Origin: Flavobacteriaceae bacterium
Lineage (GTDB): Bacteria; Bacteroidota; Bacteroidia; Flavobacteriales; Flavobacteriaceae
Length of the DNA: 64,000 nucleotides
Direction: 5' to 3'
NCBI GenBank assembly: GCA_009926065.1
Contig: RFPP01000001.1
Coordinates: 1 to 64,000 of the forward strand
Part shown: piece after piece, positions 24,697 to 33,510 of the stretch
Layout: each line of letters starts with the position of its first letter
Numbering within the stretch: position 1 is the stretch's first letter
Notes under the pieces: model-generated
What the model saw: the letters and a program-made list of their open reading frames with translations, nothing else
What the model was told of the DNA's origin: nothing
Databases searched by the model: none
Translations under genes and position numbers: made by a program

Positions 24697-27003
24697 ATGA
24701 AAATAACAGTAATTGGTGGTGGTCCAGGTGGTATGTATTTTTCAATTTTATTGAAAAAGGCTATCCCAAATTGTCAAATTGATATTTATGAACGAAATAA
24801 AGCGGATGATAGTTTTGGGTTTGGTGTTGTTTTTTCAGATGAAACTTTAAGTGAATTCTTGACCCGAGATCCAAAATCATATGAATTAATCCGAAGTAAA
24901 TTTGCCTATTGGGACGATTTAGACGTTGCTCGTGATGGCAAAATTGTACGAATTTCAGGTAATGGATTTTGTGGTTGTTCAAGAAAAACATTATTGCAAT
25001 TACTTCAACAAAGATGTATCGAAGAAGGTGTAAATCTTCACTTTGAACAAAATATGGATGACCTAAACCAATTCAACAATTCAGATGTTATTGTAGCTTG
25101 TGACGGAATTGGTAGTCAAATTAGAACAAAATTTTCTAAGGAATTTGGAACTAAAATTGATATAAAGAAAAACCGATTTGTTTGGTTAGGTTCTACAAAA
25201 CCATTGGATGCGTTTACCTATTTCTTCAGAACTACACCTTACGGAATGATTGTGGCTCACTCCTACCAATATGAAAAAGGTATGAGTACTTGGATATTCG
25301 AATGCTCGGATTCAACATGGAAAAATGCTGGTTTTGAAGTGGAAAATGAACAAGATACTATTGAAAAAATATCAAATTTATTCAAAGAGGAATTGGACGG
25401 GCATACATTAATTTCAAATAAATCTCATTGGCGTCAATTTCCTGCAATTACCAATGATAAATGGCATTTCAATAATATTGTTTTACTTGGTGATGCTAAA
25501 GCAACTGCTCATTATTCGATTGGTTCAGGGACAAAATTAGCCATGGAATGTGCCATTGGTTTAGCGGATGCATTAATTGAATTTCCGAACGATATTCCAC
25601 AAGCATTTGATAAATATGAAAAATCAAGACGGAATAAAGTCGAAATGATTCAATATGCTGCAAATGTATCTTTGGATTGGTTTGAAAATATGGATCGTAA
25701 TGCAAAGCACGATTTTCAACAATTTGCATTTGGATGTATGACGCGTTCAAAAAAAGTAACTTATGAGAATTTAGCAATCAGAGACGCTTCTTTCCCAGAA
25801 AAAGTTTTAGCAGAATTCAATTTAAAACAAGGAATTTCCGACCTAAAAACCCCCGCTGCTTTTACACCTTTCTTTTTAAGAAAAATGAAATTAGAAAACA
25901 GAATTGTGATGTCTCCAATGGGTCAATATTCAGCAAATAACGGATTGGTAAACAATTGGCATCTAGTTCATTATGGAGCCAGAGCTACCGGTGGTGTCGG
26001 ATTAATATTAACCGAAATGACTGCTGTTTCTGAATCAGGGCGAATTACTTTAGGTTGTGCTGGTATTTGGAATGAAAATCAAGTAGTTGAGTGGAAAAAA
26101 ATAACTGATTTTATTCATCAAAATAGTAAATCTAAAATCGGAATTCAATTAGGACATTCTGGTCGAAAAGGGGCGCTAAATCTTCCGTCTATTGGAAATA
26201 ATATACCTTTAGAAAAGGATAATTGGGATTTGATTTCAGCATCTCCAATTGCCTTTTCATCTAAAAATGCTATTCCAAAAGAAATGACACTTGACGATAT
26301 GAATCAAATTGTTTCTGAATTCACGCAAGCAACAATAAACGCTGATAATGCCGGTTTTGATATGATCGAATTACAAGCTCATCATGGTTTTTTGTTGGCT
26401 TCTTTCCTTTCTCCACTTACCAATATTCGTAACGATGAATTTGGCGGATGCATAGAAAACAGATTAAAATTCCCAATAAGGGTTTTTAAAGAAATGAGAA
26501 AAACTTTCAATTCAGAAAAACCTATGTCGGTGAGAATTTCTGCATCTGATTGGGCTGAAAACGGAATTACCAAAGAGGATGTTTTACAAATAGCAAAAGC
26601 TTTTCAGGACGCAGGTGCTGATATAATCAATGTGTCAACAGGAAATACAGTCGAAAATCAGAAGCCATTAATTGGTAGAATGTGGCAAACCCCCTTTTCA
26701 GATACAATTAGAAATACTATTGGTGTTCCAACAATAACAACCGGATTCATTCAAGATATTGATCAAATAAATACTATTTTATTGAACGGTCGAGCTGATT
26801 TAGTAGCTCTTGGAAGACCTTTATTATTGGATGCTAATTTCGTTAGAAATTCGGAAGCCTACGAACAATATAAAACGACTTCCATACCAAATCAATATTT
26901 ACCGGGAGTATCACATTTATTTCCTTACAAAGGAGCCGAAAGAAAAGCGCTGGAAAATATGAAAAAAGCATTAAAACCTGAAAGTCATAGTCCTAAAAAA
27001 TAG
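24697..27003 (+). CDS. Aryl-CoA 5-monooxygenase / old-yellow-enzyme fusion (2-aminobenzoyl-CoA or salicylyl-CoA type)
   Basis: A 768-residue two-domain flavoenzyme. Residues 1-375 are a group A FAD monooxygenase: dinucleotide motif VIGGGPGGMY at the N-terminus and the second FAD motif VLLGDAKATAHYSIGSGTKL. Residues about 385-760 are an old yellow enzyme/NADH:flavin oxidoreductase TIM barrel: FFLRKMKLENRIVMSPM, GIQLGHSGRKG, ELQAHHGFLLASFLSPLTN. This fusion is the design of 2-aminobenzoyl-CoA monooxygenase/reductase of Azoarcus evansii and of proteins annotated as salicylyl-CoA 5-hydroxylase. It would hydroxylate the ring at C5 on the CoA thioester. The next gene is an aryl-CoA ligase, supplying its substrate. 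Confidence 0.87.
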   Translation: MKITVIGGGPGGMYFSILLKKAIPNCQIDIYERNKADDSFGFGVVFSDETLSEFLTRDPKSYELIRSKFAYWDDLDVARDGKIVRISGNGFCGCSRKTLLQLLQQRCIEEGVNLHFEQNMDDLNQFNNSDVIVACDGIGSQIRTKFSKEFGTKIDIKKNRFVWLGSTKPLDAFTYFFRTTPYGMIVAHSYQYEKGMSTWIFECSDSTWKNAGFEVENEQDTIEKISNLFKEELDGHTLISNKSHWRQFPAITNDKWHFNNIVLLGDAKATAHYSIGSGTKLAMECAIGLADALIEFPNDIPQAFDKYEKSRRNKVEMIQYAANVSLDWFENMDRNAKHDFQQFAFGCMTRSKKVTYENLAIRDASFPEKVLAEFNLKQGISDLKTPAAFTPFFLRKMKLENRIVMSPMGQYSANNGLVNNWHLVHYGARATGGVGLILTEMTAVSESGRITLGCAGIWNENQVVEWKKITDFIHQNSKSKIGIQLGHSGRKGALNLPSIGNNIPLEKDNWDLISASPIAFSSKNAIPKEMTLDDMNQIVSEFTQATINADNAGFDMIELQAHHGFLLASFLSPLTNIRNDEFGGCIENRLKFPIRVFKEMRKTFNSEKPMSVRISASDWAENGITKEDVLQIAKAFQDAGADIINVSTGNTVENQKPLIGRMWQTPFSDTIRNTIGVPTITTGFIQDIDQINTILLNGRADLVALGRPLLLDANFVRNSEAYEQYKTTSIPNQYLPGVSHLFPYKGAERKALENMKKALKPESHSPKK

Positions 27004-27030
27004 TTTGTTGAAGATAAAAATTCCAAATTT

Positions 27031-28632
27031 ATGAAGCAGTACCAAGACCAATTTGCCAATAAACATTTGCCTGACAAACAACTTCAACCAGATTACATTT
27101 ACAATAATCCGGATTTTGAATTGGATTCTAGTTTAAATTGCGTTGAACGTCTTTTAGATAATCATATTAAGGAAGGTCAAGGGAATTCGGTAGCAATACG
27201 AACTTTCAATGAAACATGGACTTATCAAGATTTATATGAAAAATCTAATCAAATTGCTCACGTATTAGTTGATGATTTAGGATTAGTTTCTGGAAACAGA
27301 GTTTTAATTCGTTCTGCAAATAACCCAATGTTTGTGGCTTGTTGGTTTGCAATATTAAAAGCGGGTGGAATAGTCGTTTCTACCATGCCTTTACTTCGTG
27401 AAAAAGAATTAGAAACTATAGTTGATTGTGCTGAAATATCCCATGCTTTTTGCGATATCCGATTGGATGAAGCCTTATCATTAGTGAAATCACCTTTTTT
27501 AAAATCGGTTTGTACATTTGATGGATCGAATGAAACAAAATCGAAATTAGAAATTTTAATGGCTTCAAAACCAACCAAATTTTCAAACTTTTCTACATTT
27601 TCGGAAGCGGTTTCAATTATAGGATTCACATCGGGAACAACAGGTTTGCCAAAAATGACCGCCCATTATCACAAAGATATTTTATTGATTTGTGAAGCCT
27701 TTCCAAAATATGCTTTACAACCAAAAGCAGACGATATTTTCACAGGAAGCCCACCACTAGGATTTACATTCGGCTTGGGTGGCTTGGTTTTATTTCCATT
27801 TTATTATGGAGCTTCGACTTTTTTAATTGAAAAACCATCCCCAGAAATACTACTTCAAGCAATTCAAGATTTTAAAATAACTATATGCTTTACAGCACCA
27901 ACTGCTTGGAGACTGATTACTCAAAAAGTTACTGATTTCGATATTTCGAGCTTACGCAAATGTGTTTCAGCTGGTGAAAATCTTCCTTTAAAAGTTTGGG
28001 AAGATTGGCACAAAGCCACGGGACTTAAGATTATTGACGGTATCGGATCAACCGAATTACTTCATATTTTTATATCTTCGAATGAAGAAAATATGAAGCC
28101 TGGAGCCACTGGATTACCAATTTACGGTTACGAAGCTAAAATTGTAGACGATAATGGAATTGAAGTTGGCAATAACGAAATTGGTAAATTAGCTGTTCGT
28201 GGAATTACAGGTTGCAAGTACTTGAATCGACTTGAAAAACAAGCGGAATACGTACAAAACAAATGGAATTTAACCGGTGATATTTTCAAAAAAGATGAAG
28301 ATGGCTATTTTTGGTTCATTGCTCGAGGTGACGATATGATTATTTCTTCGGGGTATAATATTGCGGCAATTGAAGTAGAAAGCGTACTTTTGACTCACGA
28401 AGAAATTCTTGAATGTGCTGTAGTAGGTATTCCTGATGAAAATCGTGGAATGTTAGTATGTGCTAATATAGTTTTGAAAAATCCAGCTTCTGCCAATGAA
28501 GATTTGGCCAAATCAATACAAGATTGGTTCAAACAAGTAGCTGCTCCATACAAATATCCAAGGGTTATAAAATTTCATGACGTTTTACCAAAAACTGAAA
28601 CAGGAAAAATACAACGATTTAAATTGAAATAA
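27031..28632 (+). CDS. Aryl-CoA ligase (2-aminobenzoate/benzoate-CoA ligase family)
   Basis: A 533-residue adenylate-forming enzyme that would activate an aromatic acid to its CoA thioester at ATP cost. Visible motifs: P-loop IIGFTSGTTGLPKMT near residue 200, TAPTAWRLI, the acid-binding GIGSTELLHIF, the hinge FIARGDDMIISSGYN and the catalytic Lys in PKTETGKIQRFK at the end. The N-terminal segment LNCVERLLDNH and SGNRVLIRSANNPMFVACWFAILKAGGIVVSTMPLLR recalls 2-aminobenzoate-CoA ligases rather than acetyl-CoA or long-chain enzymes; this is from memory. It lies between the monooxygenase and a thioesterase gene, only 1 bp from the latter. Confidence 0.82.
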   Translation: MKQYQDQFANKHLPDKQLQPDYIYNNPDFELDSSLNCVERLLDNHIKEGQGNSVAIRTFNETWTYQDLYEKSNQIAHVLVDDLGLVSGNRVLIRSANNPMFVACWFAILKAGGIVVSTMPLLREKELETIVDCAEISHAFCDIRLDEALSLVKSPFLKSVCTFDGSNETKSKLEILMASKPTKFSNFSTFSEAVSIIGFTSGTTGLPKMTAHYHKDILLICEAFPKYALQPKADDIFTGSPPLGFTFGLGGLVLFPFYYGASTFLIEKPSPEILLQAIQDFKITICFTAPTAWRLITQKVTDFDISSLRKCVSAGENLPLKVWEDWHKATGLKIIDGIGSTELLHIFISSNEENMKPGATGLPIYGYEAKIVDDNGIEVGNNEIGKLAVRGITGCKYLNRLEKQAEYVQNKWNLTGDIFKKDEDGYFWFIARGDDMIISSGYNIAAIEVESVLLTHEEILECAVVGIPDENRGMLVCANIVLKNPASANEDLAKSIQDWFKQVAAPYKYPRVIKFHDVLPKTETGKIQRFKLK

Positions 28633-28633
28633 T

Positions 28634-29059
28634 ATGAATCAACCATTTATTAAAGAAGAACAAATTCGATTCCAACATGTAGATTATGCGGGTATCGTTT
28701 TTTATCCCCGTTATTTCGAAATGCTAAATTGCATTGTTGAAGATTTTTATGATGAAGCACTAGGTTTGCCATTCAATAAAATGCATGAAACTGGTGGAAT
28801 TCCAACGGTTGATTTGAAAGTTAAATTCATGAAACCTGCACGTTTGGGTGAAGTATTAACCAAGTATTTTTGGATTAAAAATATCGGTGGTTCTTCACTT
28901 TTATGTGGATTCAAATTTGAAAATAGTCAAAAAGCGATTTGCCTTGAAGGTGAAGTTACACTGGTGAATGTAGCTTTTACTGAAAATAGAAGTTCAATAA
29001 AAGCGGCACCCTTTTCTGATTTAATTAAAAGTAAATTGCAAAAATATTTAATCCATTAA
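28634..29059 (+). CDS. 4-hydroxybenzoyl-CoA-type thioesterase
   Basis: A 141-residue hotdog thioesterase of the 4-hydroxybenzoyl-CoA thioesterase/YbgC group: the catalytic Asp is in RFQHVDYAGIVFYPRYFEMLN (residues about 12-33), followed by the typical long helix. In this operon it would remove CoA from the hydroxylated aromatic thioester, giving the free 2,5-substituted benzoate (gentisate or 5-hydroxyanthranilate) for the ring-cleaving dioxygenase. It starts 1 bp after the ligase and ends 3 bp before the nitrilase-family gene, so translation is tightly coupled. Confidence 0.85.
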   Translation: MNQPFIKEEQIRFQHVDYAGIVFYPRYFEMLNCIVEDFYDEALGLPFNKMHETGGIPTVDLKVKFMKPARLGEVLTKYFWIKNIGGSSLLCGFKFENSQKAICLEGEVTLVNVAFTENRSSIKAAPFSDLIKSKLQKYLIH

Positions 29060-29062
29060 ATC

Positions 29063-30040
29063 ATGACTTTCAATAAATTCAAAGCTGCAACAGTTCAAAC
29101 TTCCCCAATTTTTCTAAATGCAGAAAAAACGATTGATAAAGCTATTACTTTTATAAAGGAAGCTGCCGAAAATGGAGCACAATTAATTGCTTTTCCTGAG
29201 GTATTTGTATCTGGTTATCCTTATTGGAATTGGATTATGACACCCGTTCAAGGAAGTAAATGGTATGAAAAATTATACATAAGTGCTATAACTGCTGATG
29301 GTTCGGAAGTAAAAAGAATTTGTTCTGCTGCCAAAGAATTCAACATACATATAGTTATAGGAATCAATGAACAAGGAACAAGTTTTGGTGAAATTTACAA
29401 CACCAATTTGATTATTGATAATAATGGAAATCTTATTGGTAAACACCGAAAATTAGTACCAACTTGGGCTGAAAAACTGACTTGGACTTCTGGAGATGGC
29501 TCTTCATTAAAAGTATATAAAACAAAAATTGGTCCAATTGGAACTTTAGCTTGTGGCGAAAACACGAATACTTTAGCCCGATTTGCGTTGCTCGCTCAAG
29601 GCGAATTAATTCACATTGCCAATTATATTTCGTTGCCAGTTGCACCTCCAGATTATGATATGGCAGAAGCAATTAAAATACGTGCAGCCGCGCATTCATT
29701 TGAAGGAAAACTTTTTACTATTGTATCGTGCTCGACCATTTCTCAAGAAATAAAAGATGCTTTAAGAGAAGATGTTCCCAATGTTGATGAACTATTAGAT
29801 AGAAAAAGTTCAGCATTCTCAGGATTTATTGGTCCAAATGGTGCTACAATTGGAACACCATTAATCGATGCAGAAGGAATTGTTTATGCTGATATCGATA
29901 TAGAAAAATGCATTCAGCCGAAACAAATGCACGATATTTTAGGTCATTACAACCGATTTGACATTTTTGATTTACGAGTTAATACAGCGCCAACAAGAAA
30001 CATTACTTTTATAGACAATCACGAAGAGTTTAATAAATAA
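29063..30040 (+). CDS. Nitrilase-superfamily carbon-nitrogen hydrolase
   Basis: A 325-residue hydrolase with the full Glu-Lys-Cys triad: Glu in AFPEVFVSGYPYW, Lys in GKHRKLVPTWAEKLTW and Cys in GTLACGENTNTLARF. It lacks the Trp after Cys seen in classical plant-type nitrilases (CWE). Such enzymes cleave nitriles or amides via a thioester. The position inside an aromatic degradation operon implies a nitrogen-containing intermediate or substrate. One reading is amidase action on maleamate or maleamylpyruvate if the substrate is anthranilate; another is aromatic nitrile hydrolysis. It is coupled to neighbours (3 and 6 bp). Confidence 0.85.
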   Translation: MTFNKFKAATVQTSPIFLNAEKTIDKAITFIKEAAENGAQLIAFPEVFVSGYPYWNWIMTPVQGSKWYEKLYISAITADGSEVKRICSAAKEFNIHIVIGINEQGTSFGEIYNTNLIIDNNGNLIGKHRKLVPTWAEKLTWTSGDGSSLKVYKTKIGPIGTLACGENTNTLARFALLAQGELIHIANYISLPVAPPDYDMAEAIKIRAAAHSFEGKLFTIVSCSTISQEIKDALREDVPNVDELLDRKSSAFSGFIGPNGATIGTPLIDAEGIVYADIDIEKCIQPKQMHDILGHYNRFDIFDLRVNTAPTRNITFIDNHEEFNK

Positions 30041-30046
30041 TAAACT

Positions 30047-31156
30047 ATGGAAGCAAAACATTCAGACGACCAATTAGGAAGAGCTAGAGTTCAAAATACA
30101 CCTGAATTAGAAGCTTATTATAATGAATTAGAGCAATTAGGTGCTGGTGCTTTATGGACCGTTGCTAATGATATTGAGCCATGGGAACCTCGCTCCTCCT
30201 CTGTTCCAATGTTATGGAAATATGACGATTTACGAGATTTAGTTTTGAAATCATCGGAATTGGTAACCCCAGAACAAGCTGGCCGTCGAGTGGTGTATTT
30301 GGTTAACGACAAACGAAAAGACGTTAGTGCTGCTGTGGGTTGGTTATACACTGGAATCCAAGTGACTCGCCCTGGTGAAAGCACATCTGCACACAAACAC
30401 AAAGCTTCTGCCTTGCGTTTTATTATGGAAGGCGAAGGAGGTTACACGGTGGTTGATGGAAACAAAATCACTTTCGAAGTCAATGATTTCGTTATTACTC
30501 CCAATTCTACTTGGCACGAACATGGCGTTGACGCGAATGGGAAAACGTGTATTTGGCAAGATGGTTTGGATATTCCGTTGGTAAACGCTTTGGAAGCCAA
30601 TGATTATGCTGTTTACGATGGAAAACAACCTTTGAGTAAACCAGTGAATAATTCCTCTATTACTTATGGTTGTGCCGGATTAATTCCTGCAGATCAAACT
30701 TGGGACAAACCCTATTCACCATTATTTAAATATTCATGGAAAAATGTTTATCCAGCTTTAATTGAAAGTGCAAAAGTCAATGAAGTTAATCCTTTTGACG
30801 GAATTTTAATGCACTATTCCAATCCGTTAACTGGTGGACATGTGATGCAAACGATGGGTGCAGCAATGCAATTATTACCTGCAGGATTCAAAGGAAGAGC
30901 ACACAAACACACTGGTTCATTTGTTTACCAATGCGCTAAAGGTCGTGGTTATTCAATTATTAATGGAAAACGATTTGATTGGAAAGAAAGAGATATTTTC
31001 TGTATTCCTTCTTGGGCCTGGCACGAACATGTGAATCTATCTGAATCAGAAGATGCCTGCCTTTTTTCATTTACCGATTTACCGGTAATTGAGAGTTTAG
31101 GTTTATTTCAATCAAGAGAATTCGAAGAAAATGGTGGTTTTCAAGAATTCCAATAA
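30047..31156 (+). CDS. Gentisate 1,2-dioxygenase-like bicupin
   Basis: A 369-residue bicupin of the gentisate/salicylate/1-hydroxy-2-naphthoate dioxygenase family. First cupin: His116 and His118 in TSAHKHKASALRFIMEGEG and His157/159 in TPNSTWHEHG supply the iron ligands. Second cupin: RAHKHTGSFVYQCAKGRG and IPSWAWHEHVN keep histidines too. The enzyme would open the ring between C1 and C2 of a 2,5-dihydroxy or 2-amino-5-hydroxybenzoate with O2. Gentisate gives maleylpyruvate; the amino analogue would give the corresponding amide. It follows the nitrilase gene by 6 bp and is separated from the FAH-family gene by 66 bp with a degenerate repeat. Confidence 0.87.
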   Translation: MEAKHSDDQLGRARVQNTPELEAYYNELEQLGAGALWTVANDIEPWEPRSSSVPMLWKYDDLRDLVLKSSELVTPEQAGRRVVYLVNDKRKDVSAAVGWLYTGIQVTRPGESTSAHKHKASALRFIMEGEGGYTVVDGNKITFEVNDFVITPNSTWHEHGVDANGKTCIWQDGLDIPLVNALEANDYAVYDGKQPLSKPVNNSSITYGCAGLIPADQTWDKPYSPLFKYSWKNVYPALIESAKVNEVNPFDGILMHYSNPLTGGHVMQTMGAAMQLLPAGFKGRAHKHTGSFVYQCAKGRGYSIINGKRFDWKERDIFCIPSWAWHEHVNLSESEDACLFSFTDLPVIESLGLFQSREFEENGGFQEFQ

Positions 31157-31200
31157 AAATTCAATGGCAATGCAAATTCAATGTAAATATCAATATAAAA

Positions 31201-31216
31201 ACCTTGCGGTCAAACT
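31201..31216 (+). repeat. Degenerate CTTTGCG-type repeat remnant
   Basis: ACCTTGCGGTCAAAC directly before the FAH-family gene resembles the end of the CTTTGCGGTTAAA repeat found again at 32645-32690. It is preceded by two copies of AATTCAATG within 31150-31190. Confidence 0.3.
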
Positions 31217-31222
31217 ATAATC

Positions 31223-32131
31223 ATGAAATTACTTACATACAAAACACAAATGTCAGAATCCAGATTGGGATTTATTCATAACAATCAAGTAGTTGATATG
31301 GAAGATTTCGGTGATATTTCTAATTTTCCTTTACCAGATTCTATGTTAGATTTAATCGATATGGGAATTGAAGTTATAGATGAAATTAATTCTTTAATTG
31401 AAGATACAAATCCAGCAGAACTAACAGAAATCAGTTATTCATTTGACGAAATTACGATTCTTGCTCCTATCGAAAAACCAAGAAAAAACATCATTGGTAT
31501 TGGGTTAAATTACACCGAACACGTAGCCGAAAGCGCTAGAACATTGGATACCACTGGAAAATTACCTCAAAAACCAATTATTTTTTCAAAACCTCCAACA
31601 ACAGTTACTGGAACAAATACCGAAATTCTAAAAAACACCAAACTTACAGAGCAATTGGATTGGGAAGTAGAATTGGCTGTGATCATTGGTAAAAAAGGAA
31701 AATATGTTCCTAAAGAAACTGCAATGGATTATGTTTTTGGTTACACTGTAATTAATGATATATCTGCCCGTGATTGCCGTCGTGAAGGACAATGGATTGT
31801 TTCGAAAGGTCAAGATACATTTGCTCCAATGGGTCCTTATTTAGTTACAAAAGATGAAATCGAAAACCCGCATAATTTAAATTTGTCTTTAACTGTAAAT
31901 GGCATTGAAAAACAAAACTCCAACACCCAATTTCTATTATTCAATATCAATGATTTGATAAATGATTTAAGTACGGTTTTCACTTTAGAACCAGGAGATA
32001 TTATTGCCACAGGAACCCCTTCAGGTGTTGGTGCAGGAAGAAGTCCTCAAGAATGGTTACATGACGGAGACGTTATAGAATGTTCGGTTGAAGGAATTGG
32101 AACGATTAGAAATACAGTAAAAGAAATATAA
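31223..32131 (+). CDS. Fumarylacetoacetase-family hydrolase (maleylpyruvate/fumarylpyruvate hydrolase type)
   Basis: A 302-residue member of the fumarylacetoacetate hydrolase family. Residues 85-300 form the catalytic fold: IIGIGLNYTEHVAES, FSKPPTTVTG, the metal ligands in LDWEVELAVIIGKKG, a further Asp in YTVINDISARD, and the end GDIIATGTPSGVGAG. Such enzymes cleave C-C bonds of beta-diketo acids. In the operon it should split the ring-cleavage product to pyruvate plus maleate, or maleamate in the amino variant. No maleylpyruvate isomerase gene (glutathione or mycothiol type) is present and a maleate isomerase is, so direct hydrolysis of the cis product is the more economical reading. Confidence 0.85.
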   Translation: MKLLTYKTQMSESRLGFIHNNQVVDMEDFGDISNFPLPDSMLDLIDMGIEVIDEINSLIEDTNPAELTEISYSFDEITILAPIEKPRKNIIGIGLNYTEHVAESARTLDTTGKLPQKPIIFSKPPTTVTGTNTEILKNTKLTEQLDWEVELAVIIGKKGKYVPKETAMDYVFGYTVINDISARDCRREGQWIVSKGQDTFAPMGPYLVTKDEIENPHNLNLSLTVNGIEKQNSNTQFLLFNINDLINDLSTVFTLEPGDIIATGTPSGVGAGRSPQEWLHDGDVIECSVEGIGTIRNTVKEI

Positions 32132-32132
32132 G

Positions 32133-32152
32133 CCCCCTAACCCTGAAGGGGG
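32133..32152 (+). repeat. GC-rich hairpin after the FAH-family gene
   Basis: CCCCCT (32133-32138) pairs with AGGGGG (32147-32152) around the loop AACCCTGA, 1 bp after the stop codon, followed by ATTATTAATAATAC rather than a T-run. It resembles a short dispersed hairpin often seen between flavobacterial genes. Terminator function is doubtful. Confidence 0.4.
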
Positions 32153-32177
32153 ATTATTAATAATACTTAATAAATTT

Positions 32178-32639
32178 ATGAAACTAAAAATTACATTAAT
32201 TGCTTTCATTATTATTTGTTTAAATACATATTCACAAAATACGATAATAAAAAAAGTGAATTATGCTAACATTGAAATTGATGTTCCACTAAATTATAAA
32301 GCAAATTCAGAATTTGAAATTGAAAATGATAATTTTTCAGCTCAATGGTTATATCTATCAAAAGAAATGTTTGAACAACAGGTACAAAATCAAATAATCA
32401 AACAATTTGAAGAACAAACTCAAGCTAAAGAAATCTCAGTAATAAATTTTACATCTAATGGAGTTAAGTTTAAAGGAAAGATTTATAAAATAAAAAATAC
32501 CGATTTAAAATTTAAAATATTAGCATCTGGAATTATTAATAATCAGCCTTTAGTTCTTAATTTAAGTTTTAAAAATGAACCAAAGTCAAATGCAGATTTA
32601 GATCAATTGATGCGAAATTTTATTAAAATTGAAGATTAA
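32178..32639 (+). CDS. Small exported protein of unknown function
   Basis: A 153-residue protein with a signal peptide (KLKITLIAFIIICLNTYSQN, cleavage near residue 19). The mature part is Lys/Glu/Asn-rich with predicted alternating strands; no motif is recognised. Its character differs from the cytosolic enzymes on both sides, and it is bracketed by a GC-rich hairpin (32133-32152) and a CTTTGCG repeat block (32645-32680), so it looks inserted into the catabolic gene run. A role in the pathway is not supported by anything seen. Confidence 0.6.
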   Translation: MKLKITLIAFIIICLNTYSQNTIIKKVNYANIEIDVPLNYKANSEFEIENDNFSAQWLYLSKEMFEQQVQNQIIKQFEEQTQAKEISVINFTSNGVKFKGKIYKIKNTDLKFKILASGIINNQPLVLNLSFKNEPKSNADLDQLMRNFIKIED

Positions 32640-32644
32640 GAAAA

Positions 32645-32690
32645 CTTTGCGAACTTTGCGAAAACCTTTGCGTCTTTGCGGTTAAATAAA
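32645..32690 (+). repeat. CTTTGCG repeat block
   Basis: Four exact copies of CTTTGCG at 32645, 32654, 32666 and 32674, followed by GTTAAATAAA. I recall such blocks as frequent intergenic repeats in flavobacterial genomes. The block forms the leader of the maleate isomerase gene. Confidence 0.7.
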
Positions 32691-32695
32691 AAAAT

Positions 32696-33445
32696 ATGAA
32701 AAAATACAGAATAGGACAAATAGTTCCGTCATCCAATGTGACGATGGAAACCGAAATACCAGCCATTTTTCGTTCTCGTGAAACGATTTTACCCGAGCGA
32801 TTTACTTTTCACAGCAGTAGAATGCGAATGAAAAAGGTAACTAAAGAAGAACTCGAAGCCATGGACGCCATGAGTTTGAAATGTGCGCAAGAACTTTCAG
32901 ATGCTCATGTTGACGTAATGGGTTATGCTTGTTTGGTGGCCATAATGAGTATGGGTCGTGGTTATCACTGTGTATCTGAAGTGAATTTACATCAAGAAAC
33001 TATTGCCAACGACTTTCCTACTCCTATTGTAACTTCTGCTGGTGCACTAATTAATGGTTTAAAAATTTTGGGTGCCAAAAAAGTGGCCGTTATTACACCT
33101 TATATGCGACCTTTAACCGATATGGTAGTTGATTATATCGAACACCAGGGTTTTGAAGTAGTCGATTCAATTGCATTGGAAATACCTGATAACTTAGAAG
33201 TAGCAGCTCAAAATCCAATGAATTTATTAGAGATATACAAACGCTTGAATTTAGAAGGTGTTGATGTTTTAGTTGCTTCTGCTTGTGTGCAAATGCCGTC
33301 TTTAGAAGCTATTGATTTAATCCAAAAAGAAATAGGAATTCCAGTAACATCTGCTGCAGTTTGTACTACTTACGAAATGATGAAGAAACTCGGAATCGAA
33401 GCCAAATCAGCTATTGGTGGCGAATTGTTGAGTGGGAAATATTAA
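32696..33445 (+). CDS. Maleate cis-trans isomerase (NicE-like, Asp/Glu racemase superfamily)
   Basis: A 249-residue enzyme of the maleate isomerase branch of the aspartate/glutamate racemase superfamily. The N-terminus RIGQIVPSSNVTMETEIP is the family signature, and the two catalytic cysteines are expected in VMGYACLVAIMSMG (about residue 82) and VLVASACVQMPSLEAI (about residue 200). It converts maleate to fumarate, which enters the TCA cycle. This is the last step of the catabolic cluster and argues that the ring-cleavage product is processed as the cis form to maleate, as in the nicotinate pathway. The leader carries the CTTTGCG repeats. Confidence 0.86.
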   Translation: MKKYRIGQIVPSSNVTMETEIPAIFRSRETILPERFTFHSSRMRMKKVTKEELEAMDAMSLKCAQELSDAHVDVMGYACLVAIMSMGRGYHCVSEVNLHQETIANDFPTPIVTSAGALINGLKILGAKKVAVITPYMRPLTDMVVDYIEHQGFEVVDSIALEIPDNLEVAAQNPMNLLEIYKRLNLEGVDVLVASACVQMPSLEAIDLIQKEIGIPVTSAAVCTTYEMMKKLGIEAKSAIGGELLSGKY

Positions 33446-33510
33446 TAAAGTGACAAAATATAAAAGTCGCAAGACATAAGAAATTAGACAATTTAATTTT
33501 TTGAGTCAAA

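Noticed and set aside
30118..30628. Open frames antisense or out of frame with the cupin dioxygenase
   Set aside because: The dioxygenase frame has all metal ligands and family motifs; the other frames have none.
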